Shown here one piece after another: positions 1 to 12,457 of a stretch of DNA of 64,000 nt. This DNA is from Lactarius indigo (lineage: Eukaryota; Basidiomycota; Agaricomycetes; Russulales; Russulaceae), in contig JAFKAC010000005.1 in assembly GCA_025766275.1 (NCBI GenBank), positions 2,232,001 to 2,296,000 of the forward strand, given 5' to 3'. Position 1 is the stretch's first letter. Each line of letters begins with the position of its first letter. Made by a program: the position numbers and the translations under genes. Below the pieces are notes generated by a model, which searched no databases, was not told the DNA's origin, and saw nothing but the letters and a program-made list of their open reading frames with translations.

Positions 1-2341
1 CATATAATTCTCATGGTTGAGTTGTAAGCACATATGATTGCTGGATGATTCTCGCTTTGGCTTTGTAACACTATATCTCAATCCCAGACTACGAGTCTCT
101 TTCGTCCTGCCAATGGTCTGCCTGACCACTCTTTGTCTCTTGCCCAATCGCCCCCTGGCACATGACTGTTCCTAGCCACCCGTCTGAGTCTGTCCCAACC
201 AACGTCGTACCGGTAGGCTACTGTTGGCCCGGAGAACTGAAGGAGACTTTCGTTGTGCGTCATTGTGTCTTTTTTCTTGATTTTTTGTATACCCTTATCG
301 TCGTCATTTCCTTTACCTATCTTAGGGGTTTTCTCAATCCCTCATGTTTGCACCCATCTCCTTTTGACTTCCGCTACTGCGCAAATTCTCCCTTACCGGC
401 AGTATGCTAATGAGGTGTCGTCCTCCATCGTGGAGTAGTACGCCGACTCTTGAGAACTTGTCAGGATTGCCTTCGCATCCGTCGTGGTGAGCAATGCGAG
501 AGGCGCGTAATATCCGCAGCTGGGGCACAGACCGTCGGTTGTCACGATCAAGAAACTTAACATCTTAAGCTATCCGGCTCTGACTTTATGCAATTCGACA
601 GCCTCGCCCTGATGTCAACGTGGTACAGAACTCCAGAGAGTACCAACGTATTGCCGCAATCCCATCTTAGGTGCCTATTCCGAGAATCATCTGGAATTTG
701 GTGTTTCATTGTTTCATCGTGGTATGTTGGAAATAAAGTGGTATGTTGGAAATAAAGTGGTATGTTGGAAATGGAGCGCCTTCTCCGGAACTACGCACAC
801 AGGTCACCTGTCGGAAGAAAAGTGTTCTGGTGCAGTTTCCGCCCTCAAGGGCCTTCAGACTCATCTTCACGACGTGAACCCTCTCCAGCCATACGGTGCC
901 CCCCACCGTTTCGAAGACATTCTCTGTGTGCGCGAGCAACGTTTGCATGCGATGACTCCTCGTTTTTGGTCAGAAGAGCTACAGTTCGAGCCTTGGAGCA
1001 TAAGACGTGAACAGCCAGTCGCCGAGCACATCCAGGGAGACACCTACAGTTTCCGAGTAGTAACCCATGTTGTTGTCCCGAGTGCTGAGACAACGACCAC
1101 CCCTACAAACCTTACGAACTTCCCTCACTTTCACGCTCAGTTTTCGGCAACGGTCGATCGGCCCTTGCGTCCTCCACCCCCCAACCCCCTCGCATGCACG
1201 TTATCTTCTTCTGAACTCCAGGATTGTGTCCACTCCCTCTCTGTCTTTGATTACGGGCTTAGAGTTCCTACCTTTTCCTGTGCAACCAGCAATGGACAAT
1301 CAACTGGAGCCCGGGCCCAAGCCGTCTTTGTTTTCGACCGCCCCGGCTTCTCATTCCCTGCCGTATACTTCCTCACTTCCGTCGACGATTTCACCTGAAC
1401 TTACGTTCTCAGGATCGATGCCATCATCAGTTGAGATTCGAACCTGAAGCTTGTCCGGCCGCCACGTACGCGTAGAGCCTCATTCTGACACCCACTCAGT
1501 CCTGTTCGTTCGCTGCCACCCATGTGCTCATCGTCTGGAGACTTGTATTACAACCTCGTGCTCGAATATCTTGCTGGCTCTGTTTTACAGGTATTCTCCG
1601 GAGTTGTCCCCTTCGTCGCTACGCAAAGGCGTCTCCCTCCTACCCGCACTCGAAACTTCAATAAACGTCCCCACTTAATGCCACCACAATGACTTTCCTA
1701 GCGTGGCAAGGTAATCGCAGAGGGCGACGTTTCATGTTTCTATGGGCGGGACAGGGTAGGGCTGAATGGTGCACGAGGATATGCAACCTGCGCTTCAGCG
1801 ACGTTTCCCAAAATGCGCTCGTCGTTCATACAAGAAAGCTCCAGTTCACTAGGTGTCCTGGCACGTACTCCACAGTTGGTATACAGTAGGTTATGCGTCC
1901 CATACTGTAGATCGCTGCCTATCCCAAAATCACCTAAGTCGTTCGAGTGTTCCTTTATCTATTGAAAGCGCCGGCTGCACTGCACGGGATGTTGAGGGAT
2001 TAAAACTGATATTCGTTGTTGCGATTGTGAGACGAGCGTCACCCCGTGGCGGGTCGAGATAATTCATGCAAAACTGTTTCCGTGCCGCCTCAGGCTCGAA
2101 TCGACTTGTGCATGTAGCTTGGGAGTGGGACTCACCTACCGCTGTTTTTCTTCAATCCTTTTTGTGCGCCTGAGAGCAGGTTACCCTATGCAGCACCACA
2201 CTTTACACTTTCAATAACCTACCGCTGTTATTCAGCAGGTACACGAATGTCGGGACGATTTCCCTGTCCTGCGCCGCCTCATAGAGGTGTCATAAATATT
2301 CGCTGCAACTTTTCAAAGTCTGGCGTCCCAAGACCGGTGAT
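1..2341. other. No supported gene
   Basis: I see no exon series, conserved motif or RNA gene in this stretch. A fairly long open frame lies at about 709-1398 on the plus strand, but its translation is unfamiliar and low in motif content, and it overlaps a short tandem repeat. I treat the region as intergenic downstream of the sedolisin gene. Confidence 0.5.
721..772. repeat. 19-bp tandem repeat, about 2.7 copies
   Basis: The unit ggtatgttggaaataaagt occurs twice in full and once in part, end to end and without mismatches in the full copies. It is a short direct repeat with no visible function. Confidence 0.9.
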
Positions 2342-4377
2342 CTATAGGACACAAATCAGCCAACGTCGAAAACGAAGAGATACAAAGCTGGCGGGACAAA
2401 CAGGATCCCATCCAGGGACAGCAGAGAATCCATCAGTGCCGCAGCCGGGGTTAGAACCAGATGTGATATCGTTGAGGCCCGCGAATCCGTCTCCGTACAG
2501 CCTGAAATTGAGGAAACCAAGTGGCGGCCTGTCATTCGTGATAAGATAGTCATTCAGTAGCGAGATTATACCCGCCACTATCTGGAAATCGATGGTCAGC
2601 TGGGTGCTTGAGAATGATGAGAATGGAAAGACACACGGGAGTGGAGCAGCTCGTGCCCTTCACCAAAAACCCAACGTTTCTGGTGACGACTACGAGTTGG
2701 AGAGCCTGGGCGGCGATATCGGGGATGCCACGACCCTCAGGGGCTGCACAAATTACAGAGTAAGAAATTGCTGGGTCGGGTGACAGCAGCGAGCACACTT
2801 GTATAGACCGGCATACTGAGTCCCTTGGCGCTCGAGGAATGCGGACACGGCGACGTCCTGGTAGACCGGGCGTGGGAAGTGGTCCGAGAAGCCGCCTCCG
2901 GAGATGGGAGCCGCGACCTCGGGGTCGTAGTTTGTAGTGCCGCCGACAGTGGTGACATAGGGACCTGCGAAACCACGGCAGTTTGGTGAGCGAGTTGTAC
3001 TTGCGCTGGTGTAGTGCTTTCCAGGGGGGATAAAATGCCACACGTACAGGATGCAGGGAATTCGGGAACGAACCGCACATTTCCCGACTTATCCCTGCAG
3101 TTCCCAGGGCCGACGCCGCTGTCGCCTGCAGGGAAGAGGACGCTGACACCACGTGCGCCGAGCTGTGCAAACAAGATGCATAGGGACCTCGCATATTCCC
3201 GTGGAAATTCCAGCTCGTAGCCACCGTATGATATGGTGATGGTCTGTGGGATGTCCGGCTTTTCTAGCAAGTATTCGAGCCACTCGAGGTACACGTCTCC
3301 AGAGACTAGGTCCCCGTCAGGAGACCACTTGTCTATTCCACCGGTGCTGTAGAAAATGATCGGGGTCGGGTATGCCATGGCCGAGGCGTACTGGACGTCG
3401 ATATTCGCCTCCACGCCGGGACTGTCCGGGTCGTACTCTCCGCCATTCACCCTCTCGGTGGTGAAGGTCGCCAGACTGGGGGGCTGCACATCGGTGCGAA
3501 AGTTATTTATGTACATAGTGAGATCCGCCTGACTTGGGTATTCTCTATTTTGGCCCATGACCCCGAGCTTATTCCGGCCAACCGCGGCGGGAACATATCC
3601 GGACGTCTTATACAACCCGCGCAGTTCCGCTGGCCTGACCCCACTGGCACGGCTTGACAACACCGTCACGGGCTTCCCCGATGCCGCCTCCGCTAACGCC
3701 GCTGCTGTTCCGACGGAACGCCTGCGTTGTGTCTGTCGCAGCGTCCGCGTGGAGGGGAAGTATGTTGTTGGCGCGACAGCTTGAATGTGTGCGTGCAGTA
3801 CCTCGGGGAGCGCATAGCCGACCGTGCGGATTATCGGTGTAATTCGCCTCAGCATTTCGGTATAACTGGTATGACGCGCCGAGCATTTGGTTGGCCTGCG
3901 ACACGAGCACATTGGTGACCGTCAGCCACCCGCCGCCGTGTGTCGTTGAGATAGAGGAAGATCGCACGCCGTGATGTGCGAGCCAGGAAGTGACAAGCTC
4001 GAGGGTATCTGGGTGCGGCCTGACGAGTTCGGCGACCTGTTGCTTAGAGAGGTGTGCACCATATCTGAAACGGAGCAGCGGCGGACGTAAATAAATGCAC
4101 GAGCGGAAGGGGTGCGAGGTGGACGTGCCTTGGGTGCTTAGGGATCGCTAACCTCATATAGTGTGTCAATCAAGGCGTCGTCATGGTGAGGGTTGAGTGC
4201 AATGTAGAGGTTGATAGTGGTGCTGGCGGGCGGGTAGCCTAGAGTCTCCCAGTCGGCTGGAACGGCACTCCAAGCGTGCATTACACGCATGTTATCCCAA
4301 AGTAGGGGGGGCTTCGCATAGTCTACGAGGGGTGCAGCGATGAGTGAGGAGAGCGCATAGAGCCAGTGGTGTCGCAT
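2342..4377 (-). pseudogene. Sedolisin family S53 peptidase (tripeptidyl-peptidase type), frame-broken
   Basis: Secreted serine-carboxyl peptidase that would remove tripeptides from protein N-termini at acid pH. Starts at 4377 with a signal-peptide-like N-terminus (MRHHWLYALSSLIAA), then the pro-domain (QMLGASYQLYR, VGYALPEVLHA) and the catalytic domain. Catalytic Glu and Asp lie in GVEANIDVQYA, the oxyanion Asp in PAGDSGVG and the nucleophile Ser in GTSCSTP. Five exons fit: 4377-4129, 4064-3048, 2964-2797, 2744-2637, 2581-2342; intron 1 would be GC-AG. Lesions: an extra base near 4140 creates a TAA where SDP-KHPRYGAHL would continue, and another extra base near 3840 shifts the frame between YRNAEANYT and IIRTVGYALP. 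Near the C-terminus about three residues of the usual GWDPVTGLGTP motif are missing (GWDPVCPASF). The family call is firm; whether the lesions are biological or sequencing error is open. Confidence 0.85.
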
Positions 4378-4456
4378 GAATACAGACAAGCGCTCAGTCC
4401 TAGAGGCGCAGAGGGCCCTAAGGGAAGGGACACCGAGTACTTGACTGAGGTGCAAA

Positions 4457-4464
4457 GCTTTATA
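4457..4464 (-). promoter_or_regulatory. TATA box of the sedolisin gene
   Basis: CTATAAAG on the minus strand, about 85 nt upstream of the chosen ATG at 4377; no better start lies between them. Confidence 0.5.
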
Positions 4465-4910
4465 GGGTATCAGCACCGAGGCCAGACCGGAAGTCCCACT
4501 ATTGTAGTAGTATCAATGGGACTGCAAGCCGCGGCTCTCGGAGAACCCTCCAATAAAGAGGACGATGTCCGCTGGGGACCCATCTGGACCCTCCTAACCT
4601 TTAAGAATCCGCTTGCAAATGTTCTTGTTCCCAAGGGGACTGGTCTCTGTCGCTCCAGCGAATTCTTTTAAGGGATGGCAAAAGGGTCCCGCGGCAACTG
4701 GTCTTGCTACGGGGACCACGTGGAGCCAGAGGAGTGCACCTACCTCCCTGCAAGGGGATTGTGCTGCCAGAAGCATCTATGGGAGCGCCAGCTGGCTATA
4801 ATGGCTGAGCGAAAAGCACTCCCCCCTCACCACTCGTGCTTTCCCCCCATGCAACCAGCCTTGAGAGACGAAGCGCGGTTGTGCTGCACACGAGATGACG
4901 GTCAGTTGCA

Positions 4911-5024
4911 TCAGGAAAAACCTACTTGCTAATTTGACATGATTTCCACATTGAGCAAGAATTATTGACATCTTAGTGACAGCTAGCGTTCGCTAGTCTT
5001 AATTATCAAAGTAGGTTTTCCTGA
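4911..5024. mobile_element. MITE-like foldback element, 114 bp
   Basis: Terminal inverted repeats of about 17 bp (left TCAGGAAAAACCTACTT at 4911-4927; right arm at 5009-5024 reads the same in reverse complement apart from one A in the A-run). An inner perfect palindrome CTAGCG-TT... (ctagcgttcgctag, about 4983-4996) lies inside. AT-rich, no coding capacity. Fits a short non-autonomous DNA transposon or a stable hairpin. A target-site duplication is not clear. Confidence 0.5.
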
Positions 5025-5494
5025 AGTTCAGGACGAGGAGGGGAGGATCGATCACCCATAATTCACATCAATCGTCCAAACCGTCCCGTTGTGACCATTG
5101 TATGTCCCGAGACGCTCGCCATTATTGGAGAACTAGACGTTGGTGATGTGGACTTCTGAGCAAGAAAACAGGAGATCGCCCTCATTGAATTTTATTTGGG
5201 TCAGCGACCACTCGTAGCCTGTGTAAAATAAATGAGGGACAATGAACGAAAATTAAAGCAGAATGGTAGTTACCTTGAAGGAGGATTGGCCTCTGTTTGA
5301 TTTTATTTAAATCAGTAAATATGAAAAGGTGAAGAGTACACACCATCCCGCTCTGTTCAGTCTGCGCTCGACACCTGCACCTATTTTTTGGGTCCATTGA
5401 TTCCGGGCCGGTGTATTACCTCACACATACACACACCCGTGCTCCAAACAAAATTAAAAGTTTTCTTCGGGTGCACAAGGAAGGTATGTAGACA

Positions 5495-5521
5495 ATTGCT
5501 CCCTTCGGGGATGCATACGAA

Positions 5522-5552
<31 letters not shown>

Positions 5553-5618
5553 GGCCCCTGCACAAGGATGACACGCTGTTTCAGAGTGGTAGACCTACGG
5601 GTCTCAATATTTATTTTT
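5495..5618 (+). ncRNA. U6 spliceosomal snRNA
   Basis: The catalytic core is intact and uninterrupted: ACAGAGA (in acgatacagagaagattagc), then AGCATGGCCCCTGC, the internal stem-loop and gatgacacgc. A 5' hairpin with a cccttcgggg loop precedes it, as in U6. The 3' part after gacacgc is unlike the usual U6 tail: it contains a perfect hairpin AGACC-tacg-GGTCT and then an AT-rich stretch ending in TATTTTT, the likely RNA polymerase III stop. An AT-rich box (aaaattaaaag) sits about 40 nt upstream. Many fungal U6 genes carry introns in the core; this one does not. Exact 5' and 3' ends are estimates. Confidence 0.9.
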
Positions 5619-7577
5619 CATTCGGTTCTCAGACCGTCTAGTCCAAGGATCGCTGGCTCAGTGGTATTGATTATTTCACGGCATTTGAGGATATGATAGT
5701 AGGATTCTACACTTGTGCCAAACGGGGCTGCACCATCTCCCCTTCGTTCTATTCTGCCTCACATCGACATTCGACCCCAGAAAACTAGTCGCTTGATATC
5801 GCTCACAGAGTTCCCCCCTCATACATGGGTGAAGCTAGCAGCTGCGTCTCAGCAAGTACCTAAGTAAAGGGCATGCCAGGCTGACCGTGATTCCTCGTGT
5901 CTCGGCACTCGACCTAGTTGAAGCCCTAAAAAGATGTCGCTCTCAAGCGCAGGAAAGTACCACTCAGAGTTTTGAAAGAACCAGCCATAATAATTGTCTA
6001 ACTAATCGCAGGAGCACAGGAAAGTGCCAGCACGACTCGGACTACGCATACAATATACCATGCGTCTCATTTTGATGACCATCGAACTGGAATCGTGATA
6101 GTTTCACCTGCCCGGCTTGGTCGAACCAGGCTGATGCACTACAGGTGCCTACCTAGGTGGATAGGCTTCATCATGGCTGACGGGTGTCTCTGCATCAATT
6201 TGTTTCTCTTCACAGGACACGCTTTCAGCGTTGGATTGTGCGTTTTCGTTCCTGGTCTGACCTTCGTGGCTCGAATTCGCGTTCACTGCGTCCACACGCG
6301 ATGCTAAAATTGCAAGAGCCCTGAAGGAGACGAAACCTGATCCCTGCAGAGCCTAGAAATCGACAAAATCGACGCGTAGTTCCACGTACTATTCTATCAC
6401 AGGTATTTTCCTTGGGACCGTAGTAGCCTTCTGAGTCTATTTGCTCCATCGGGAACAGCGTCGTTGGTTCCCACGTATTGGCCCGCGTCTTTAAATTGTA
6501 TCCAGATTGTTTCATACAACAGGCACGTCGTGTGACCCACTGGCAGCCTGGCGCTTCGCTAAATATGCGTGTAGCCCCTGACCAAAGCTTGGAGAATACG
6601 AGTGCATACTAGTAGCATGTCAAGTTTAAGGGCGAAACGGTGGGTGACCCATATGAACCGCCGAAGAGCAATTCCAGGCTGGAGCTCTTGAACAGCCTAT
6701 CTCAGCCCAGTGTATTAGAACCTGATCGAATCAAGGCTCGCAAGAGGTACCCAAAGTTCTTGCAGGTCAAATGATTGCGTGAATACGTTAGTTATTGTAA
6801 TAGCTCGCGCCACGTACCTTGTCATGCGCCGCAATCGGCGTCTGAGGGTAGTGTTGGAAGCTTTGATTTCGTTGGGGTCGGCGGCGCCACCTTTGATAGC
6901 GGCTGTGATGGTTCCTCGCAGTCATTAGTTAGTTATTTACTTATATGCCCATGGCATACTATCAGCTGACCAGTCTGCACCACTGGGGCGCAACGGCATC
7001 GGTAATGGAAGGTAGCACCGACATGTTTCACTTTGAGGAAGACGGCGAAACAAACCATAAACAATAATAGAGCACAATACAGCGGCTCTTTCAAAGTTCA
7101 CAACCACATACAGTACGGGTACCGTATGTTCATGTTGCTACGGAGCTTCGATCTAGCAGAATAAGAGTCATGCTGGCTTGGCTCAGGCTGTGCGCCGTAC
7201 TGTACTTGTGGTGCAGAAAGAAGTGGTTAGTGCTTAGTAAGCGTGTCATCCCGTGGCGCTTCGACGTTGCGGACTGCTGTCTTCAGGCTTATCCTATGAT
7301 CCGATGAAAGGTCGCCTCATTGGCGACCACATGCATTATACTAATATGTATTGTATTGCGCCATAACAATATCTCTCACGTCGACAGTGCAGAACCCCTG
7401 ACACCTTCATGCCATGGCGTTCAACGACTGAAACAACTAATTCTTCCGTGCGTTTTAACCGTGGGCGAATCGTACACGCGAACGCTTCAGGATATCTTTT
7501 GTTTTTCCACGCGCGCGCCCGACCAACGAAGGAAAATCACATCAGAAAGCTATCCCAGTGCTGAAGTGATACCCCAC
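5619..7577. other. No supported gene
   Basis: Between the U6 gene and the 3' end of the P450 gene I see only short random frames with no motif, splice series or repeat family. Confidence 0.5.
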
Positions 7578-9608
7578 TCACGAAATTACTCCTGCCTTGT
7601 AGTCCTCTCTTGGCATCATGGGGACCCCTTTGTCATCAGTGACGGGTCCAATCTCGAAGGCGGCCAATACAGACGCGATGGTTATCCACATCGATGAACG
7701 GGCCATAAACCGCCCTGGGCATATCCGGCGGCCGAAACCGAAGACGGCTTCAGGTAGTTTTACATTGGGATCAAGGAAGCGCTCAGGCCGGAATCGACTG
7801 GGCTCTGGGAAGACCGACGCGTCATGTAGCACGGCCCTGATGAGCCCACTCAATTAGCACGTGATCGTGGAATGCTTCTATTTTAGATCAGATTTGGCTC
7901 ACCAGGCGTTGCCGATCACCATGCTCCCAGCAGGCAGGAAGTAGCCTTCATAGACATCATCCGTGACAAGACGATGAGGAACCGCTGTCGTGCGTGAGGT
8001 TAAGAAGACCCGCTTTGGACTGAACAACAGCGTACCAATCGGCGTGACGGGGTGCCACCGCATTACCTCCTTGACCAGCGCCGAGACGTAAGGGAGAGTG
8101 TCCTCATCGCCAAAGTCGGGAAGACGGTCCATCCCCACAACATTATCGATCTCCGTCTGTGCCTTTATTTGCGCCTCGGGGTGAAGGACCATCGCAAGGA
8201 AGAACGTTAGAAGCGCAGCAACAGTCTATCGGATTCTTTGGCTGTTAGATGATCCCACATGCCGAAAAGATAAGACTGACAGTGTCGGCACCACCTGATG
8301 GAACGTCAGATAAGACCACGGAGTGGAGAAATACGGAGATACTTGCCAATATACATCGTTGCGGGAACAGCCTTTGATGTCAATTCGTCTTCGTGGGATG
8401 GTTTTTCACAAAGACTGGCGATCATGGATGACGCAACAGACGGCACTGCAGCGCCTTTTGCCTGGACAGTGGGCGTCAGCTAAACTGCACCGTGGTCCTG
8501 AAACAAACACAACGAGCGCACGAGAGCGTCCTTCACAGTCTGATAAGGCTTATTGACCATTTCGTCGATATGTGGTGCCCACTTTACGGCCTCCTTTTTG
8601 AAACTGGCGCCGGGGAACCACCAAGGAAGGTGGATGTCTACACAATCAGTGTTTACGGAGGACGAAATTCACAAGTGTCATCAATGACCTACAGAATGGA
8701 AGCATGTCGAACGTCCAGCCTGTTATAGACGCTGACTCGACCGCTTGGAGCGCCTTCTCTGCCAAGGAGACATATGGATCGTCGTGTGGGGCGATGTCGA
8801 TGCCGTATGCGATCCCCATGATTATCTGCCCCGACATGCTGCAACGCGACGTAAATCGTTGATCAGAAATCAAAAGAGAAATGGCGGTAGAGACTCACAA
8901 ACGTAGGTGGTCTCCATAATGTTCGGGTGTATGAAGCAGGTTCACGAGAAGTTGACGAGTAGCTTTCAGCTCTCGGGGCCGATACTGTCGCGTTGCGCTA
9001 GGGTGAAAGTGCTCGTGAAATACTTTGCGCCAGGTTCTCCATCTCGGACCGTATGGGAGAAATGCGATGTTCCAGTTCATGCGTATTCTATATAAAAGTC
9101 GATCAAGGGTCGGCTTCGGGGAATGACAACGATCGAGTACTTACAACTGGGTCAGGGAAGGCAGTGAGGGCCTTGCAAAGCACATTTTGTCAGTATCCCT
9201 AGGCGAAGCAGAGACATATTCTGCACCTATCAGAATAAATCGAAGATCGCTTCTCGAAAAGCTCGTGCACGGCTTTTGCGGAGTTTAGGACGATGATGTG
9301 CGTGCCCAGAGCCGTAGCGTGCACTATGTCAGAATCTACGGTTCCTAGGATGTAAGATGTCTTCTCGATCGAGTGAGGACATTCACCCCACCATGTTGTT
9401 TGCTCCATTTCCAATATGTTAACCACTGGTTCCTGCTGGGCATATCTAGAACATTTCCGACAATAGGTAAACCCTTTGGGCCAGGGGGGAAGGGAAGAGC
9501 GCGCCGCCTCCTGCGGACGGAATGAAGGAGAATGACGATGCAGAACGAGATGACGGGCATCCATGCGCGGGCGCGACATGAGAAAATTTCCATGCTCGGT
9601 ATTTCCAT
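7578..9608 (-). CDS. Cytochrome P450 monooxygenase, eleven exons
   Basis: Membrane-anchored haem-thiolate monooxygenase; substrate unknown. Eleven exons join in frame: 9608-9392, 9335-9227, 9171-9145, 9087-8899, 8838-8693, 8637-8522, 8461-8347, 8294-8281, 8225-8036, 7984-7903, 7836-7578. N-terminal hydrophobic anchor (MPVISFCIVILLHSV), proline hinge LPFPPGPKGLPIVGN, an I-helix oxygen-binding GGADTT, an ExxR in KEVMRW, and the haem-binding FGFGRRICPGRF with its cysteine ligand. Exon 8 is only 14 nt and encodes the GADT core; the preceding intron (8295-8346) uses a GC donor. The C-terminus stops at TGA right after GVIS, where relatives normally continue for about 14 residues, so the tail is slightly short. 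It resembles the large agaricomycete P450 groups annotated as O-methylsterigmatocystin oxidoreductase-like; that name says nothing about its chemistry. Confidence 0.92.
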
Positions 9609-9676
9609 GCTGACCCGATGTCTATGTGTTGAAATGAAGAAAAGCCGGTATGTCCAAGTACTTCTTCCTAAGCCAG

Positions 9677-9685
9677 CTTTTATAT
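9677..9685 (-). promoter_or_regulatory. TATA box of the P450 gene
   Basis: ATATAAAAG on the minus strand, about 70 nt before the ATG at 9608. Confidence 0.5.
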
Positions 9686-9699
9686 GTGTCCCCAGTCAT

Positions 9700-12457
9700 G
9701 GATGAGACTAGGCCAATCCCGGGAGCACAACAGAAGCCCCGTATAGTGCACTGTATGAAACCCTGAATTGATGCACTGCCTAGGTTCGACCACAGACAGG
9801 ATGCCCAGAGAGCGACATCGGATCTACGGGACTGCCGAGAACGCCCAACGACGTCCCATAACGCGATGCTCGGGATTATCCCACCGAGTTAAAGGACTTG
9901 TGGCGTGTCCAGGTCTAGATATATGCGACTCCGAGGACGACGATTCGCTTGCCAGCAGAATTCTGGTTGCGGACTGAGTGTCACATATAAGAGTAATTCG
10001 TAGGAAGGGAAATGTGCAACCAGTCCGCTTCTTGTCGTCGTGCAGAACGAATTCAAAGTTGGTCGACATGCAATAATGCCACCGGCAATAATAACCAACC
10101 GCGTTTCTGATTTGAGCCTAGTAGCCCATTGAACAAAACGGTGCATGCTCCTCTTAAAAATATTATGAAACATGAACTGAGCGCTCACCAAGTGAAGATG
10201 GACGAAGTGATGTGCCAAAACTTGACATATGATTTGGCGCCTCAGAAAGTGGCCGCGGACCTGACTCGGCTGGCAGTCACGAGACTGATTCCGCGTAACC
10301 TCAACCACATCGACCTTTTGGAGACGATTATTGTCGTTCTCCACACTTGCCGACAATCCGCGAATGTCGTGGCGAGGACTTGAGTGGGCACAGCGATTCC
10401 CTGAGCGTGACATCAACCGGCAGTAAACGGGCTACACTTCGGACAGATGTAATTTATCTTGAAACTGCACAGCCCCAAGGCAGAGCAAGCGGTTATTACG
10501 TCGGTAGGGTGTGCGACGCGTCTGACGACGCTCATACGTAGGTAGGCTAGGGCGATTTGTTGCCCTGACAGTCAAAGGGCCAAGCTAGGTGCCTTTTTGC
10601 AAGGGACGACACACGCATGTGATCAGGTAGGGTTGAAAATCGCGTTCTTTCTTGCGTATTCACCACCGAGAATGACACTCGTCTGTGTAACTAAACGTAA
10701 CAAACGAGCCAAGATCGAGAATGGGCCTTACACTGTCGATATTGATGCAGGACTGGAGCCGGAACCCTGGCTGAAGTGATATCGCAGGTACAGTACGTCT
10801 GTTCTTGAAAAGAGTTCAAGCTGAACTGGAGGGGAAAACCGGATTTCGAGCAGTGAGATACGATACCCGCACCAGAAATGTTCAAATGATCTAAGCTACA
10901 AAGCAAAAGTCGGCGACTCGTGCGAGCGTTCTACCAGGCAGCTTTTTACGTCTAATCGCTGAAACAGATTCTCAAATTTCGGTAGCCTCGAAACTTTTCC
11001 AGTGTCGGCCTTTGACGAACGTGACGGAGGGCCACGAAAAGATAGGACACAGTGCCGAGGAATGTCTCCCCCCGCCGTTTTCTCAGCTCGAAAAATCAGG
11101 AATACCTGACGTCAACGATATTCGGATGCAGTGACACTACGTAAACTCCAGACTCGATTGACTGGTCAAACGAACACCTGAGTCGCCACGTTCCCTGTTC
11201 CTCTCATGATGCGCATGGCGAGCGACATTCTTTGGTTGTCAGCTGTCTAGTAACTCTCCCCTGTTCGGCAGATGATCGCCTTACGTAGCTGTTCTGCGGA
11301 CTGTCGAGTGGAGTCTACCTGTGGCTCCACGTGAAGCCTGAGCGATGGTCACTGTATGTAAGCGGACTGATCCCGCACCTTACGTCGCGGCGACACGATG
11401 CAAATGCGCATGCAGTATGTTCCCTTCCTTCCTTTTCCGTGTGTACCGAACCGGCGCCGTCTCGAATGGGCGCCGTCTCGGGACTTGATCTTTAAATATC
11501 TACCTCGCCCGGCTCGCGAGAAGCTAGGGTAAGAGTGACCCAGGCCCGGCAAGATTGTCCCGTAGCACTGAAGGGTAGAGGACATGTCCCGACTCTAGCT
11601 ATGTGGGGCGCCTGCTACTATTCTAGCCAGGCTCAAGTGATTGCTCTTCGTTCTTTTGTGATGGGACAGTACGTTATCGGAGGGATGCTACAGGGCAGTC
11701 TAGGGACCGAGCGCTCCTGTCGCATCGGGGACAAGCCAGGGGCAAACAACGGTCAACACCTCGCGTGTCTGTTCTGCCCATGTGGGACGACAAAGAAATG
11801 CGGGGTCCCCGCATTTCACGAGAACGTCGCAGCCACCAGGAGGTTGCGCTTATCATCGTCGCGAACAATTTCCTCAGATATGTGGTTTCAGGCTACACGT
11901 GTTTTCTTGGCTTCAGCCTGTATTTGGAAGAGGCGGCCATGTAAACATGGTCTGGGTGGGTCGACAGTCCCTGAGTCGCTTCGTTTTTCCATGACCTTCC
12001 ACGACCTGTGTTTCAGCAAGACTCCACCAGTTCATCGCTGACGGGTCTTGTCTAACCATTCTCACGGCTCTTTCACCCCGCGGTTGAGTCTGCCAAGGAG
12101 TCCGCAATGGATACATTCGACGGTGGCATATTCAACCGCTGTACGGACGTGTGCGTTAATGAGCCGCCGAAAGGATTCCGATGTCTGTATTTCCCGTATC
12201 CATTCCACTGTCTTCGCACAGGCTCAGGCTCATCTTTACTGATGCTGGCAGAGCCTGGTGCCGTTACGGACCCACATGTGTTTCCGATCGTTCGGGCTCA
12301 AAACGTAATTCAAATTAATCAGGGCTGATGGTGGGCGCCTCACATCCCTTATCAGCAGCGATGGACAGCCGCTGTGGTGCCCATCCTCGAATTCTGCCAT
12401 CGCTAACCACATACTGTGCTAACTGATCTACCTCTAACCAAGAGGACTCCTTTGATT
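9700..12457. other. Gene-poor stretch
   Basis: About 2.7 kb with only unsupported frames (the longest, 168 codons at 11535-12041 plus, has no motif). Apart from a short perfect hairpin near 11.8 kb I see no structure. Confidence 0.5.
11795..11817. repeat. Perfect 11-bp inverted repeat
   Basis: GAAATGCGGGG, one T, then its exact reverse complement. It could form a hairpin. No T-run follows and no gene is adjacent, so I do not call it a terminator. Confidence 0.6.

Noticed and set aside
709..1398. Open frame of about 225 codons on the plus strand
   Set aside because: No ATG at its 5' end until inside the 19-bp tandem repeat, no motif, no splice partners; composition could be chance.
1430..1450. 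Possible tRNA B-box (ggttcgaatc on the minus strand)
   Set aside because: No T-stem pairing, acceptor stem or anticodon arm can be built around it. A similar motif at 57121-57138 fails the same test.
11535..12041. 168-codon plus-strand frame
   Set aside because: No start context, motif or homology recognised and overlaps equally long frames on both strands.
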